Shown one piece after another: positions 22,498-31,816 of a DNA stretch of 64,000 nucleotides. The notes below the pieces were generated by a model. It searched no databases, was not told the DNA's origin, and was given only the letters and a program-made list of their open reading frames with translations. Origin of the DNA: CAVXGU01 sp963761615 (lineage in GTDB: Bacteria; Acidobacteriota; Vicinamibacteria; Vicinamibacterales; CAVVIG01); the NCBI GenBank assembly GCA_963761615.1, contig CAVXGU010000003.1:3009157-3073156 (forward strand). Reading direction: 5' to 3'. Within the stretch, counting starts at the first letter, position 1, and every line of letters starts with the position of its first letter. The position numbers and the translations under genes were made by a program.

Positions 22498-24633
22498 ATG
22501 TCACGTCGAGCCGGATTTGCCGCCGTCCTGGCCGCCTGCACAGCCCTCGGCCTGATCACGCTCGCGGCGCAGAGCCGCCTGCCGGGCATGCCGGGTTACG
22601 ACGAGTACACCCGGCTCGCGCGGGCGATCCCGGCCTCCTGGACGAGCGGCGCGCGCACCGCGACCTGGGACGCCGACAGCCGCTCGTTCACTTATCGCGC
22701 CGGGGACCGCGTCTACCGGTTCGACGTCGAGAGCGGCCGCGCGACCGAGATCGAGCGGCCGGCGCCGAGCCGCCCGCCGGGAGCGCTGCCGCCGCCCGCC
22801 CGCGGCCGGCAGTACGAGTCGGCCACCTCGCCCGACGGACGGGAGACCGCCTTCTATCGCGATCGCAACCTCTGGCTGCGCGACGAGTCCAGCGAGCGCC
22901 CGATCACGACCGACGGGAGCGAGGAAACGCGGATCAAGTCCGGCACGGCGAGCTGGGTGTACGGCGAGGAGCTCGATCAACCGACGGCGATCTGGTGGTC
23001 GCCCGACAGCCGCCGGGTCGCCTTCTACCGGTTCGACGAACGCGCCGTGTCCGACTATTACGTGCCGCTCCACCAAACCGCCCTCCTGGACACCATCGAC
23101 CGCGAGGCCTATCCCACGGCCGGCTCGCCGAACCCGGTGGTCGATCTCATGATCTACGACGTGGCGACGGGCCGCACGGTCCGGCTGGACGCCAGGAACG
23201 GCGGGCCCTCCGATGGCGACGTGGTCGGGTACTACCTCTATCACGTGCGCTGGTCTCCGGACGGGAGCGAGCTGCTGTTCGATCGCACCAACCGCCGTCA
23301 GAACGTCATGGAGCTCGCGGCCGCGAATCCGGAGACAGGGGCGTGCCGCACGATCATTCGCGAGTCGTGGCCGGCGAGCTGGACCGAGAATCATCCACCG
23401 ATGTACTTCCTGGCCGACGGCCACCGATTCGTCTGGAGGTCGGAGCGGAACGGCTGGGCCAATCTGTATCTCTACGACCTCTCGGGGCGTCTGATCGCGC
23501 CCCTCACGCGGTCGACGTCGTTCGATGCCGGCGATCTCGTGCGCATCGACGAGGCACACGGGCGCCTCTTCTACCTCGCGCGCGACGGCGACAACTACAT
23601 GAAACGCCAACTGCACCGCGTCGATCTCGACGGCAGGCACGACGTGCGGCTGACCGACGCCGCCTTCGATCACGAGGTCGGCCACTGCGAGCCCAACGCG
23701 GTGCCGGTGCCGCGGACCGACCCGCGGGGGCCCTGCGGCATCTCGCCCGACGGCCGCTACTTCGTCGACGTGTACGAGACGCACGACGTACCGCCGTCCA
23801 CGCGGGTTGCGAACGCCAGGACCGGGCGGACCGTGGCGCCGGTCGCCTCCGGGGACGCCAGCGGTCTGGCCGCGCTCGACGTCCGTCCGACCGAGATGTT
23901 CACATTCCGGTCTGCCGACGGCGTGACCACGCTGCAGGGGCTCCTTCGCTTCCCGCCGCACTTCGATCCGTCGCGGAGATATCCGCTCCTGCTCGACGTG
24001 TACGCCGGCCCGGAACTGGACGACCTGACGGCCGACGAGTCGTTCACGCCCCCGAGCGCGACCACGGCCTTCGGCTTCCTGATCGCGACGATGAGCACGC
24101 GCGGCGCGCCGGGCCTGGGCAAGCGGACGCACGACGAGCTCTATCTGAAGCTCGGGCGCACCGAGATCGACGACCTCGCGGCGGGCGTCAAGGCCCTGGA
24201 CGCACGGCCCTACGTCGACGCGTCCCGGGTGGGGATCTACGGCACGTCCTACGGCGGATACGCGGCCCTGCTCGCCGTCCTTCGCTACCCGGATCTCTTC
24301 GACGCCGCGTCGGCGTCCTCCCCCGTGACGGCCTGGCAGAACTACGACACGATCTACACGGAGCGCTACATGTGGACGCCGCAGGGCAACCGCGACGGCT
24401 ACACGGCCGGGAGCGCGCTGACCTACGCCGCGAGCCTCCGGCATCCGCTGCTGCTCTACTACGGCACGGCCGACAACAACGTCCACCCGTCGAACACGCT
24501 GCAGCTCGTGCAGGCGCTGCAGGACGCCGGCCGCAGCTACGACCTGCAGGTCGGTCCCGACCTGGGACACTCGGGTGTCGACAGGGACCGGATGCTCGAG
24601 TTCTTCATCGACGCCCTCGGGGAAAAGCGGTGA
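22498..24633 (+). CDS. Secreted dipeptidyl-peptidase IV-like serine peptidase (S9)
   Basis: 711 residues. A signal peptide of about 25 residues precedes an eight-bladed-type beta-propeller (about 60-470). It includes the double-glutamate motif VYGEELDQP, which in DPP IV binds the substrate N-terminus. The C-terminal alpha/beta hydrolase domain has nucleophile S584 in GTSYGG, D659 in GTADNNVHP and H691 in LGHSG, giving a complete triad. It probably removes N-terminal dipeptides in the periplasm or outside the cell. An in-frame ATG at 22480 is an alternative start but gives a poorer signal peptide. Confidence 0.9.
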   Translation: MSRRAGFAAVLAACTALGLITLAAQSRLPGMPGYDEYTRLARAIPASWTSGARTATWDADSRSFTYRAGDRVYRFDVESGRATEIERPAPSRPPGALPPPARGRQYESATSPDGRETAFYRDRNLWLRDESSERPITTDGSEETRIKSGTASWVYGEELDQPTAIWWSPDSRRVAFYRFDERAVSDYYVPLHQTALLDTIDREAYPTAGSPNPVVDLMIYDVATGRTVRLDARNGGPSDGDVVGYYLYHVRWSPDGSELLFDRTNRRQNVMELAAANPETGACRTIIRESWPASWTENHPPMYFLADGHRFVWRSERNGWANLYLYDLSGRLIAPLTRSTSFDAGDLVRIDEAHGRLFYLARDGDNYMKRQLHRVDLDGRHDVRLTDAAFDHEVGHCEPNAVPVPRTDPRGPCGISPDGRYFVDVYETHDVPPSTRVANARTGRTVAPVASGDASGLAALDVRPTEMFTFRSADGVTTLQGLLRFPPHFDPSRRYPLLLDVYAGPELDDLTADESFTPPSATTAFGFLIATMSTRGAPGLGKRTHDELYLKLGRTEIDDLAAGVKALDARPYVDASRVGIYGTSYGGYAALLAVLRYPDLFDAASASSPVTAWQNYDTIYTERYMWTPQGNRDGYTAGSALTYAASLRHPLLLYYGTADNNVHPSNTLQLVQALQDAGRSYDLQVGPDLGHSGVDRDRMLEFFIDALGEKR

Positions 24634-24651
24634 AGAGCGGGATAGGCGTCG

Positions 24652-24731
24652 GGCTCTGGGCTCTCGGCTCTCGGGCAGATCACGACTGCAACGGAACAGC
24701 GTCGCGGGCCGAGAGCCGGAAGCCCAGAGCC
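24652..24731. repeat. Intergenic fold-back element, copy 1
   Basis: A 22-nt left arm (24652-24673) and right arm (24710-24731) are inverted copies with two mismatches. Both are built of GAGAGCC/AGCCC words, and further copies of the right-arm words run on to the ribosome-binding site of the next gene. The 36-nt core contains CACGACTGCAACGGAA, closely matching the core of the element at 49458-49535 (CACGGCTGCAGCGAAA). It sits between the peptidase stop and the PQQ gene start. Confidence 0.7.
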
Positions 24732-24766
24732 GAGAGCCGGAAGCCCGGAGCCCGAGAGGAGACGCC

Positions 24767-26612
24767 ATGATGCGATCCACCACGACGACGCTTGCGGCCG
24801 CCGTCCTGTTCGCGGCCACCGGCGCCGCGGCGCAGTCGCCGGCTCCCGACGGCGCGGCGCTCTTCCAGACGCACTGCGCCACGTGCCACAACGGCGACGC
24901 GGCGTCACGGGCGCCCACGCCCGACGCGCTGCGCGGACTCGCGCCGACGGCGATCGTCCAGGCCCTCACCGACGGGGCGATGCGCTATCAGGGGTATTCC
25001 CTCAGCGGCGCCGAGCGCCGGGCGATTGCCGAAGCCCTCACCGGCAGACCGCTCGAAGGCGACCCCGTGGGCGACACGCAGGGGCGCTGCGCCTCGAACC
25101 CGTCGCTCTCCGACCCGCTCTCCGGACCGCGCTGGATTGGCTGGAGCCCGACGGCGGCGAACACGCACTTCCAGCCCGGCGACGCCGCCGGACTCACGGC
25201 TGCCGACGTCCCGCACCTGACGCTCAAGTGGGCGTTCGGCTTCCCCGACACCACGTCGGCCTGGTCGCAGCCGACGGTGGCCGCCGGCCGCGTCTTCGTC
25301 GGCAGCCAGGCGGGCTACGTCTACTCGCTCGATGCGGCCACGGGATGCAGCTACTGGACCTACACCGCGAAGGCCGGCGTGCGGTCCGCGCTCTCGATTC
25401 GGAGGGCTCCCGTCGGGCGGCTACGCCGCGTACTTCTCCGACATGACTGGCAACGTGTACGCCATCGATGCCGCCACCGGGCGCGAGATCTGGACGACGC
25501 ACGTCGAGGACCACCCGCTCGTCCGCCTCACGGGGTCGCCGACGCTGTACGACGGCCGCCTCTACGTCCCCGTCTCGTCCTACGAGGAGAGCCAGTCGCT
25601 CGGCGGCACGCCGGGCTACGTCTGCTGCACGTTCCGCGGCAGCCTCGTCGCCCTCGACGCGGCCACGGGGCGGCAGATCTGGAAGTCGTACATGATTCCC
25701 GGCGAGCCGGCGCGTACGACGCTCCCCGACGGCACGGCGGTCTTCGGTCCGGCGGGCGGCGCCATCTGGGCCGCGCCGACAATCGATCCCAGGCGCCGCG
25801 CGATCTATCTCGGCGTCGGCAACAGCTACAGCGGACCGCAGGCCGAAACGACCGACGCCGTCGTCGCGTTGGATCTCGACACCGGACGCGTCCGCTGGGC
25901 GCAGCCCGTCACGCCCGACGACCTGTACGGCTGCCGCCCGGGCATGCCCAACTGCAACCCGACGCGCGGACCGGACTACGACTTCGGATCGTCGCCGGCG
26001 CTCGTCACGACCGCCGACGGGAAGGACCTCATCGTCATCGGCCAGAAATCGGGTGTCGCCTACGCAATGGACCCGGACCGGAACGGCGCCGTGATCTGGC
26101 AGTACGCGGCCGGCCGCGGCAGCGCGCTCGGCGGCATCGAATGGGGCCTGGCGACCGACGGCGCGCACGCGTACATCCCCGTGTCGGACATCGTCCTCCC
26201 GGATCCCGGCGGCCTGCACGCCGTCGACCTGAAGACCGGCGCGCGCGCGTGGTTCACCCCGCCGCCGCCGCTGCTCTGCGGGGCAGCCAGGCGCGGATGC
26301 AACGGCGCGCAGTCGGCGGCGGTCACCGTGATTCCGGGCGTCGTGTTCTCGGGTTCGAACGACGGCGGGCTCCGCGCCTACGCAGCGAAGGACGGCGTCG
26401 TGATCTGGACCTTCGATACGAACCGCACGTTCCGGACGGTGAACGGCGTGGAGGCCAACGGCGGATCGATCATCGGGCCGGCGCCCACCGTGGCCGGGGG
26501 CATGCTCTTCGCGAACTCCGGCTACGGCGCCTTCGGGAGCCGGTACGGGAACGTTCTCCTCGCCTTCGGCGTGGACCGGGCACAGGAGGGCGCTACGCCA
26601 CCGTCACCTTGA
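24767..26612 (+). CDS. Cytochrome c-PQQ beta-propeller fusion (quinoprotein dehydrogenase-like), split by a frameshift
   Basis: About 614 residues after correction. Signal peptide, then a class I cytochrome domain (CATCHNGD, about 36-95), then a PQQ-type propeller with repeats such as VYAIDAATGREIW, LVALDAATGRQIW and DLDTGRVRW. It includes an adjacent Cys pair (YVCCTF), reminiscent of the vicinal disulfide of alcohol dehydrogenases. The order cytochrome-then-propeller resembles polyvinyl-alcohol dehydrogenase-like proteins; substrate unknown. GATTC at 25396-25400 has an extra T; deletion restores RSALSIGGLPSGGYAAYF. GAGAGGAG precedes the ATG. Confidence 0.82.
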
Positions 26613-27480
26613 CCCTGGTGCTGCCCGTCAGCTCGCCGTCGCTCGCGTCGAGCTCGATTTCGTAGGTGCCGGCCGCGCTGAAGGTCGCCGTGGTGCGCGC
26701 GCTGGCCGCGTCGGCGAACTTCACGTCGCCGGGCCCGCTCAGCTTCTTCCACGTCGTGGTGATCTTGTGGTTCGGGCGCGGCAGGTCGTCGTCGCGAACC
26801 GACCCGTTCAGCTCGACTTTCGCGCCGACCTTCGTCTTCACGGCGGGCTCCGAGGACCCCGGCGCCGGGCTGGCGCTGGACGCGGCAGGCGCTTCGGCCC
26901 GGCCACCGCCGCGCCCGTCCCGTCCGCGACCGTCGCCCTCGTTGCGCCGGTCGCGGTCGCGCTCCATCCGCCGATCGCGCGCGTCGAAGCCTTCCGTGAA
27001 GGACACGACCGGCGCCCGGTTGGCGCACTGCATCCTGGGCGCCCTGGGCTCGTCGAGCCCGCCGACGGCCAGCTCGCGCTGCTGGTCCTGGAGCTCGTAG
27101 AGCGGATCGAGGATGTGCGTCGACGTCTCGTTGGTCTTTCCCGCGTACTTCACGACCCACTGGAGGGTGCCGTCGAAGTCGGGCGGCACGACGATCACGC
27201 AGGCGGAGCGATGGCGTCCCGTGAGAAAGGTGATCGGCTGGTTCCTGTCGGCGGGGGCGGGCGTGAAGCTGTTGTCCGGCCCGGGCTGGATCGTCACGTC
27301 GGCGCTGTTCATGTTGAAGTAGCCGAACGACAACGTCCTGGTGCCGTCCGGATTCTTCACGAAGCCCTCGTACTGCAGGTAAATGGGATCCGCCGACTGG
27401 GCTGCGACCTGCTGCACGAGCGCGCCCGCCGACGCGAGCGCGACCGCCGCCAGGAGGCCGGCGGAGAATTGACCCTTCAT
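26593..27480 (-). CDS. Secreted protein with charged low-complexity linker and PKD-like domain
   Basis: 295 residues: signal peptide to about 28, an N-terminal beta domain (YEGFVKNPDGTRTLSFGYFN...), and a strongly charged linker rich in Arg, Asp and Gly (about 165-195). A C-terminal immunoglobulin/PKD-like domain ends AAGTYEIELDASDGELTGS. Extracytoplasmic location is clear; no enzymatic motif is present. Proteins of this layout recur in soil acidobacteria without known function. It converges on the PQQ gene, overlapping its last 20 bases. Confidence 0.7.
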   Translation of the reverse strand: MKGQFSAGLLAAVALASAGALVQQVAAQSADPIYLQYEGFVKNPDGTRTLSFGYFNMNSADVTIQPGPDNSFTPAPADRNQPITFLTGRHRSACVIVVPPDFDGTLQWVVKYAGKTNETSTHILDPLYELQDQQRELAVGGLDEPRAPRMQCANRAPVVSFTEGFDARDRRMERDRDRRNEGDGRGRDGRGGGRAEAPAASSASPAPGSSEPAVKTKVGAKVELNGSVRDDDLPRPNHKITTTWKKLSGPGDVKFADAASARTTATFSAAGTYEIELDASDGELTGSTRVKVTVA

Positions 27481-27534
27481 CGTGGTTCTTCCTCCTCAGT
27501 CCGCGCGCCGTGTCTCTGAATCTGAAGACGCCCG

Positions 27535-27933
27535 CTACTTCCGTTTGGCCGTCCAGGTGCCCGACCCGAGCCCGCCGAGGTCGACGTCCCCCTTCATCGC
27601 GTCGTTGCTTTCGATCGTGCCCTTGTAGGTCACGGTCAGCGCCGTGCCCTGCACCTCCGCCTTGATGACGATCTCGATGTTCTGTCCGTCGACGGTGCCC
27701 GTCAGGTCCTGCTCGCCGAAGGTCTCCGACGAGTAGTGTCCCGTCAGGCTGGTCCCCTTCTGGTCCAGCGTGACGGTCGGCTCGCCCGAGCCGGCCCCGG
27801 TCTGGACCGAGAACGTCCACGTGCCGCTGACATCGACCTTCGAGCCCTGGGCGCGCACGGTCGACTGCGCGACGCCGCACGCGACCGCGATCACCGACGC
27901 CGCCACCGCCACGCGCCTCGCCATCGTCTTCAT
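27535..27933 (-). CDS. Small secreted beta-barrel-like protein, 132 aa
   Basis: ATG 27933 follows AAGGAGGA at ideal spacing. A signal peptide contains a lipobox-like VIAVAC, though cleavage at VRAQG is equally possible. The mature part repeats the pattern VSGTWTFSVQT / TLDQKGTSLTGHYSSE / LTGTVDGQNIEIVIKAE / YKGTIESNDAMKGDVDLG. This is a lipocalin-like or YceI-unlike antiparallel barrel commonly seen in acidobacterial secreted proteins next to amidohydrolases. No ligand residues are recognisable. It is 54 bp upstream of the charged-linker protein on the same strand. Confidence 0.75.
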   Translation of the reverse strand: MKTMARRVAVAASVIAVACGVAQSTVRAQGSKVDVSGTWTFSVQTGAGSGEPTVTLDQKGTSLTGHYSSETFGEQDLTGTVDGQNIEIVIKAEVQGTALTVTYKGTIESNDAMKGDVDLGGLGSGTWTAKRK

Positions 27934-28078
27934 ACGCTCCTCCTTCGATGGCCCGACGTCCCGCCGCGGCCGCCAGCCGCGGGGAACCCGGGTCCGGACA
28001 TTATGGTCACGGAATGTCACGCCCCCAAGGACGGAATGGCCTCGGGGCTTCGGGCGGTCGCATCGAGGCGGCCGGACG

Positions 28079-29411
28079 TCAGGCGGCCGCCAGCACCTCG
28101 CTCACCTGGGTGAGCAGCCAGTCCACCTCCTCGTCGGTGACGACGTACGGCGGCATTAGATAGAGGATGTTGCCGAGCGGTCGGAGCAGGGCGCCGCGCT
28201 CGAGGAACGCCGCGGACAGGCGCGGCCCGAGGGTATCCAGGTAGCCGCCCGCCGCGCGCGTCCGTTTGTCCGAGACCAGCTCCACGATCCCCACGCCGCC
28301 GATGACCCGCACGTCGCCGACCAGGGGAAGCCGGGCGAGCGGCGCGAGCCCCGCGCGCAGCTGGGCCTCGAGACGTCCGATCCGTGCGAGCACCTCGCCG
28401 CCCCGGAACAGATCGAGGCTGGCGCGCGCCACGGCACACCCGAGCGCGTTCGCCGTGAACGAGTGCCCGTGAAACAGCGTCCGCGATCGATCCTCGCTCA
28501 GGAAGGCCTCGTAGACGGCGTCGGTCGCGACGGTCGCGCTGAGCGGCATGTAGCCGGCCGTCAGTCCCTTCGACAGGCAGATGATGTCGGGCGAGACGCC
28601 GGCGTGCTCGCACGCGAACATGCGCCCGGTGCGTCCGAACCCGGTCAGCACCTCGTCGGCGATGAAGAGCGTGCCGTACGCGTCACAGAGCCGGCGCACG
28701 CCGGCGAGGAACTCGGCCGGCCACGTGATCATCCCGCCCGCGGCCTGCAGCATCGGCTCGGCGATGACGGCCGCAAGGCGCCCGGCACCTCGCTCGAGGG
28801 TCGCCTCGAGGCTGCCGAGACAGTCGATCCGGCACGTCGCCCGCTCGAGCCCGAGCGGGCACCGGTAGCAGTACGGGGACTCGGCGCGCTCGACGGGGAA
28901 CAGGAGCGGCGCGAAGGCGCGCGTGAACAGCGAGTCCTCGCTAACCGCCATCGCACCCACGGTGTCACCGTGGTAGGCGTGGCGGAAGGCGACGAAGCGG
29001 GTCCGGTCCGGCTCACCGCGGTTCTGCCAGTACCTGGATCGCCATCTTGAGCGCGACCTCGACGGCGGTCGAGCCGTTGTCGGAGTAGAACACGCGCGTC
29101 AGGCCGTCGGGCAGCACCGCCACGAGGCGCTCGGCGAGATCGACTGCCGGCTGGTGGGTGCACCCGGCGAAGATCACGTGCTCCAGCTGGTCGGCCTGGG
29201 CGGCGAGCGCACGATTGAGCGCCGGATGCGAGTGTCCGAAGATGTTCACCCACCAGGAGGACGTCGCGTCCATCAGGCGACGGCCATCGTCGGTGTAGAG
29301 GTAGACGCCTTCGCCGCGTACGATCGGCAGCGGCGCCGGCGCCGTCTGCATCTGCGTGTAGGGATGCCAGAGGACCGCGCGGTCTCTTGCGACGAGATTC
29401 TCGGGGGGCAC
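28079..29411 (-). CDS. bioA: Adenosylmethionine-8-amino-7-oxononanoate aminotransferase, split by a frameshift
   Basis: About 443 residues after correction. Class III PLP aminotransferase: N-terminal DRAVLWHPYTQM (the BioA WHPYTQ signature), SSWWVNIFGHSHP, SDNGSTAVEVALKMA, DEVLTGFGRTGRMFACE, and PLP lysine in CLSKGLTAGYMPLS. It makes 7,8-diaminopelargonate in biotin synthesis. GTACC at 29030-29034 (plus strand) has one extra base; deleting it restores ALKMAIQYWQNRGEPDRTRFVAFRHAYHGDTVG. The GTG at 29411 is the only start that avoids a long overlap with bioD and still keeps the conserved N-terminus. Confidence 0.88.
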
Positions 29412-29429
29412 TGGGGTCTGGGGGCTCGG

Positions 29430-29462
29430 GGTTCTCAAGGTTCTGGGGGTTCTCAAGGTTCT
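29430..29462. repeat. Direct repeat at the bioD/bioA junction
   Basis: The 15-mer GGTTCTCAAGGTTCT occurs at 29430-29444 and again at 29448-29462, with further partial copies (GGTTCTCC) to 29475. It spans the last codons of bioD and the gap before bioA, and gives bioD an Asn/Arg/Glu/Pro-rich tail. It looks like a short tandem expansion. Confidence 0.8.
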
Positions 29463-30163
29463 CGATTCGGTTCTCCGGGGTCTCGAGACGCGGTTTCCCG
29501 AAGCGCCGGCAGCAGCCGGCCCTCCGGGTCGAGTTGGGCCGAGGCCCACGACTCGAGCGTCTCCGGCGCGAGCTCGGCGAAGCGCGGCAGCTCGCCGAGC
29601 ACGAGCGCGCCGCCATAGCGCTCGATCGCGGTCCGGTTCTCGGCATCGGGAGGACCCACCAGCACCACACCGGCGACGGTCAGCGACCGGCGCCGCAGGG
29701 CCTCGAGCGTCAGCAGCGTGTGGTTGATCGTCCCGAGCGTGCTGCGCGCGGCGACGACGATCGGCAGACCGAGAGCCACCATGAGGTCGGCCATCGTCTC
29801 GGACTCGTTGATCGGCACGATCACGCCGCCGGCCCCTTCGACGATCCAGGCCGCGGCACTCGCACCCGATGCGACGACGTCGACGAGCGGCTCGAGCGCG
29901 ATCCTCACGCCGCTGAGGCGGGCGGCCAGGTGCGGCGAGACCGGGCGCGGCAGGCGCACGCCGGACCGCCGCACCTCGTCGGCGCCACAGCGGCTCAGGC
30001 GCGCCACCTCCTCGGTGTCATCGTCCTGCTCGATGCCCGTCTGCACCGGCTTCCAGTAGCGCACGGGAAGCTCGCGGCGGTAGCGCGCCAGGAGGGCCGC
30101 CGACACCACGGTCTTCCCCACTCCGGTGTCCGTGCCGGTGACGAAGACGCCGCGTGCCGTCAT
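29453..30163 (-). CDS. bioD: Dethiobiotin synthetase
   Basis: 236 residues. P-loop GTDTGVGKT at 10-18, conserved YWKPVQTG, SPHLAA, and the EGAGGVIVPI loop that binds Mg-ATP. It closes the ureido ring of dethiobiotin using CO2 and ATP. ATG 30163 overlaps the bioF stop by 4 bases, so translation is coupled. The C-terminal about 10 residues derive from the GGTTCTCAAGGTTCT direct repeat and are probably not part of the fold. Confidence 0.95.
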   Translation of the reverse strand: MTARGVFVTGTDTGVGKTVVSAALLARYRRELPVRYWKPVQTGIEQDDDTEEVARLSRCGADEVRRSGVRLPRPVSPHLAARLSGVRIALEPLVDVVASGASAAAWIVEGAGGVIVPINESETMADLMVALGLPIVVAARSTLGTINHTLLTLEALRRRSLTVAGVVLVGPPDAENRTAIERYGGALVLGELPRFAELAPETLESWASAQLDPEGRLLPALRETASRDPGEPNREP

Positions 30164-31317
30164 GCGCGAACACCCGGGAGCCGCGACAGGGCCTCGGCGA
30201 ACTGGTCCACCACGGCGTCGGTCAGGCCGACGTTCACCGACACGCGGAGGCGCGCGGTCCCCGGCGGCACGCTCGGCGGACGGATGGCGCGCACGTCGAA
30301 GCCGAGTGCCTGCATGGCTGCCGCGGTCTCCACGGCGCGCCGGTTGTCGCCGATCACGACGGGCACGATCTGCGTCCGGTCCTCGGGGACCTCCAGGCCC
30401 GCCTCGCGAAGCCGCGACCGCAGCCGCGCGGCGAGCCGGGCCAGGCGCTCGCGTCGCTCGGGCTCCTCCCCCACGACGTCGAGGCTCGCGTCGAGCGCGG
30501 CGGCCAGCGCCGGAGGCGGCGCCGTCGAGAACACGAACGGCCGCGCGCGCTGAACGAGGTACTCGATCGCGAGCGCCGACCCGGCCACGAACGCGCCGCT
30601 CACGCCGAGCGCCTTCCCGGCGGTATTGATCGACAGCAGGACCGGCGATTCGTCTCCCCCGGCCCCGAGGCCCGCCGCCTCGAGAAGCCCGCTTCCGCGC
30701 GCGCCGTAGAGGCCGACGGCGTGTGCCTCGTCGACGACGAGCGAGGCGCCGCCGGTCGCGGCGAGCGCCGCGTACTCGGCGAGCGGCGCCACGTCGCCGT
30801 CCATGCTGAACAGGGACTCGGTGACGATGAACACGTGACCATCGCCGTCGTGCCGGCCGAGCAGGCGTGCGGCCGCCCCGACGTCGGCGTGCGGAAACAC
30901 GACGCACCGCGCGCGGGAGAGACGGATGCCGTCGATGAGGCTGGCGTGGTTGCGCTCGTCGGAGAGGATCAGGTCTCCGCGCTCGGCGATCGTGGAGAGC
31001 ACGGCGAGATTGGCCTGATAGCCGCTGCCGAAGTACAGCGCGCGCTCGGTTCCCTTGAAGGCCGCGAACCGGCGCTCGACCGCCGCCACCGACTCCCGCT
31101 CGCCGCGCAGCAGGCGCGACCCGGTGCTCCCGCAGCCCTCGCGCGCCAGCGCGGCGATCGTGCGCGCCACGACGCGCGGGTCCGCGGACAGCTTGAGGTA
31201 GTCGTTCGACGAGAAGTCGGCGCCGCGGGGCGGGCTCAGCGTGCGGATCAGCCCGTCGGCGCGCAACGCGTCCAGCCGGGCGCGGAGGCGCCGCGACAGG
31301 GTGGTGGTCGTCAACAT
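30160..31317 (-). CDS. bioF: 8-amino-7-oxononanoate synthase
   Basis: 385 residues of the alpha-oxoamine synthase family: SSNDYLKL near the N-terminus, GCGSTGSRLLRG, DERNHASLIDG, DEAHAVGLYG, and PLP lysine K235 in NTAGKALGVSG (Thr-Ala where many homologues have Thr-Phe). It condenses pimeloyl thioester with alanine. First biotin gene of the bioF-bioD-bioA order. bioB, bioC and bioH are not in the window. Only 5 bp separate its ATG from the stop of the upstream DUF4342 gene, so the two probably share a transcript. Confidence 0.94.
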   Translation of the reverse strand: MLTTTTLSRRLRARLDALRADGLIRTLSPPRGADFSSNDYLKLSADPRVVARTIAALAREGCGSTGSRLLRGERESVAAVERRFAAFKGTERALYFGSGYQANLAVLSTIAERGDLILSDERNHASLIDGIRLSRARCVVFPHADVGAAARLLGRHDGDGHVFIVTESLFSMDGDVAPLAEYAALAATGGASLVVDEAHAVGLYGARGSGLLEAAGLGAGGDESPVLLSINTAGKALGVSGAFVAGSALAIEYLVQRARPFVFSTAPPPALAAALDASLDVVGEEPERRERLARLAARLRSRLREAGLEVPEDRTQIVPVVIGDNRRAVETAAAMQALGFDVRAIRPPSVPPGTARLRVSVNVGLTDAVVDQFAEALSRLPGVRA

Positions 31318-31322
31318 CGCGT

Positions 31323-31703
31323 CTAGCGCCGGGGGCCCGCAGCCTCGTCGATTCCCGGGGGCCGGGGAGCTCCCGAGAGGTCGGCGGTGCCCGTGGCCTG
31401 GCGTTCCGCGTCTGCCTGGGTGGGGCCGGCGGCCTGGTCGGCGCCGGGCGCCTCGTCCCGGGTGACCTCGCGCTCGACCTCCAGCGTGCAGTCGCCGATG
31501 AGCGCCGCGAGGGCCCCGACGGCCGCCAGAATCGGCGCGAAGACGGCGCCGATGACGCCGACCGTCAGCGGAAACTCGACAATCGACCGGCCTTCGTGCT
31601 TGATGACGACGCGCCTGACGTTGGCTTCGCGCAGCAACCGTGACATCGCCTCGACGAGCTGCGCGCTGGTGACCTTGAACGTTTCCTTGAAAGTCTCTGC
31701 CAT
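31323..31703 (-). CDS. DUF4342-family membrane-associated protein
   Basis: 126 residues. The N-terminal half matches the DUF4342 pattern: FKVTSAQLVEAMSRLLREANVRRVVIKHEG, then FPLTVGVIGAVFAPILAAVGALAALIG (one or two membrane-inserted helices), then CTLEVERE. The C-terminal about 50 residues are acidic, Ala/Pro/Gly-rich and likely disordered, longer than usual for the family. Function unknown. It leads the biotin operon and is divergent from MoxR locus 2 (113-bp gap). Confidence 0.8.
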   Translation of the reverse strand: MAETFKETFKVTSAQLVEAMSRLLREANVRRVVIKHEGRSIVEFPLTVGVIGAVFAPILAAVGALAALIGDCTLEVEREVTRDEAPGADQAAGPTQADAERQATGTADLSGAPRPPGIDEAAGPRR

Positions 31704-31803
31704 GAGCGGCTCCGTACGCGTACCACTATACCTGCCCCGCCGGTCATCCTTTTTTCTCGGGATTCCCGGACGTCCGCGCTGGCGGGCGAGTCGAAGGGCA
31801 GAC

Positions 31804-31809
31804 TAGAAT
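31804..31809 (+). promoter_or_regulatory. -10-like element 7 bases before the locus-2 start
   Basis: TAGAAT lies seven bases before ATG 31817, and no Shine-Dalgarno is present, which would fit a leaderless transcript. No good -35 match lies 17 bp upstream, so confidence is low. Confidence 0.35.
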
Positions 31810-31816
31810 CGAGGCT

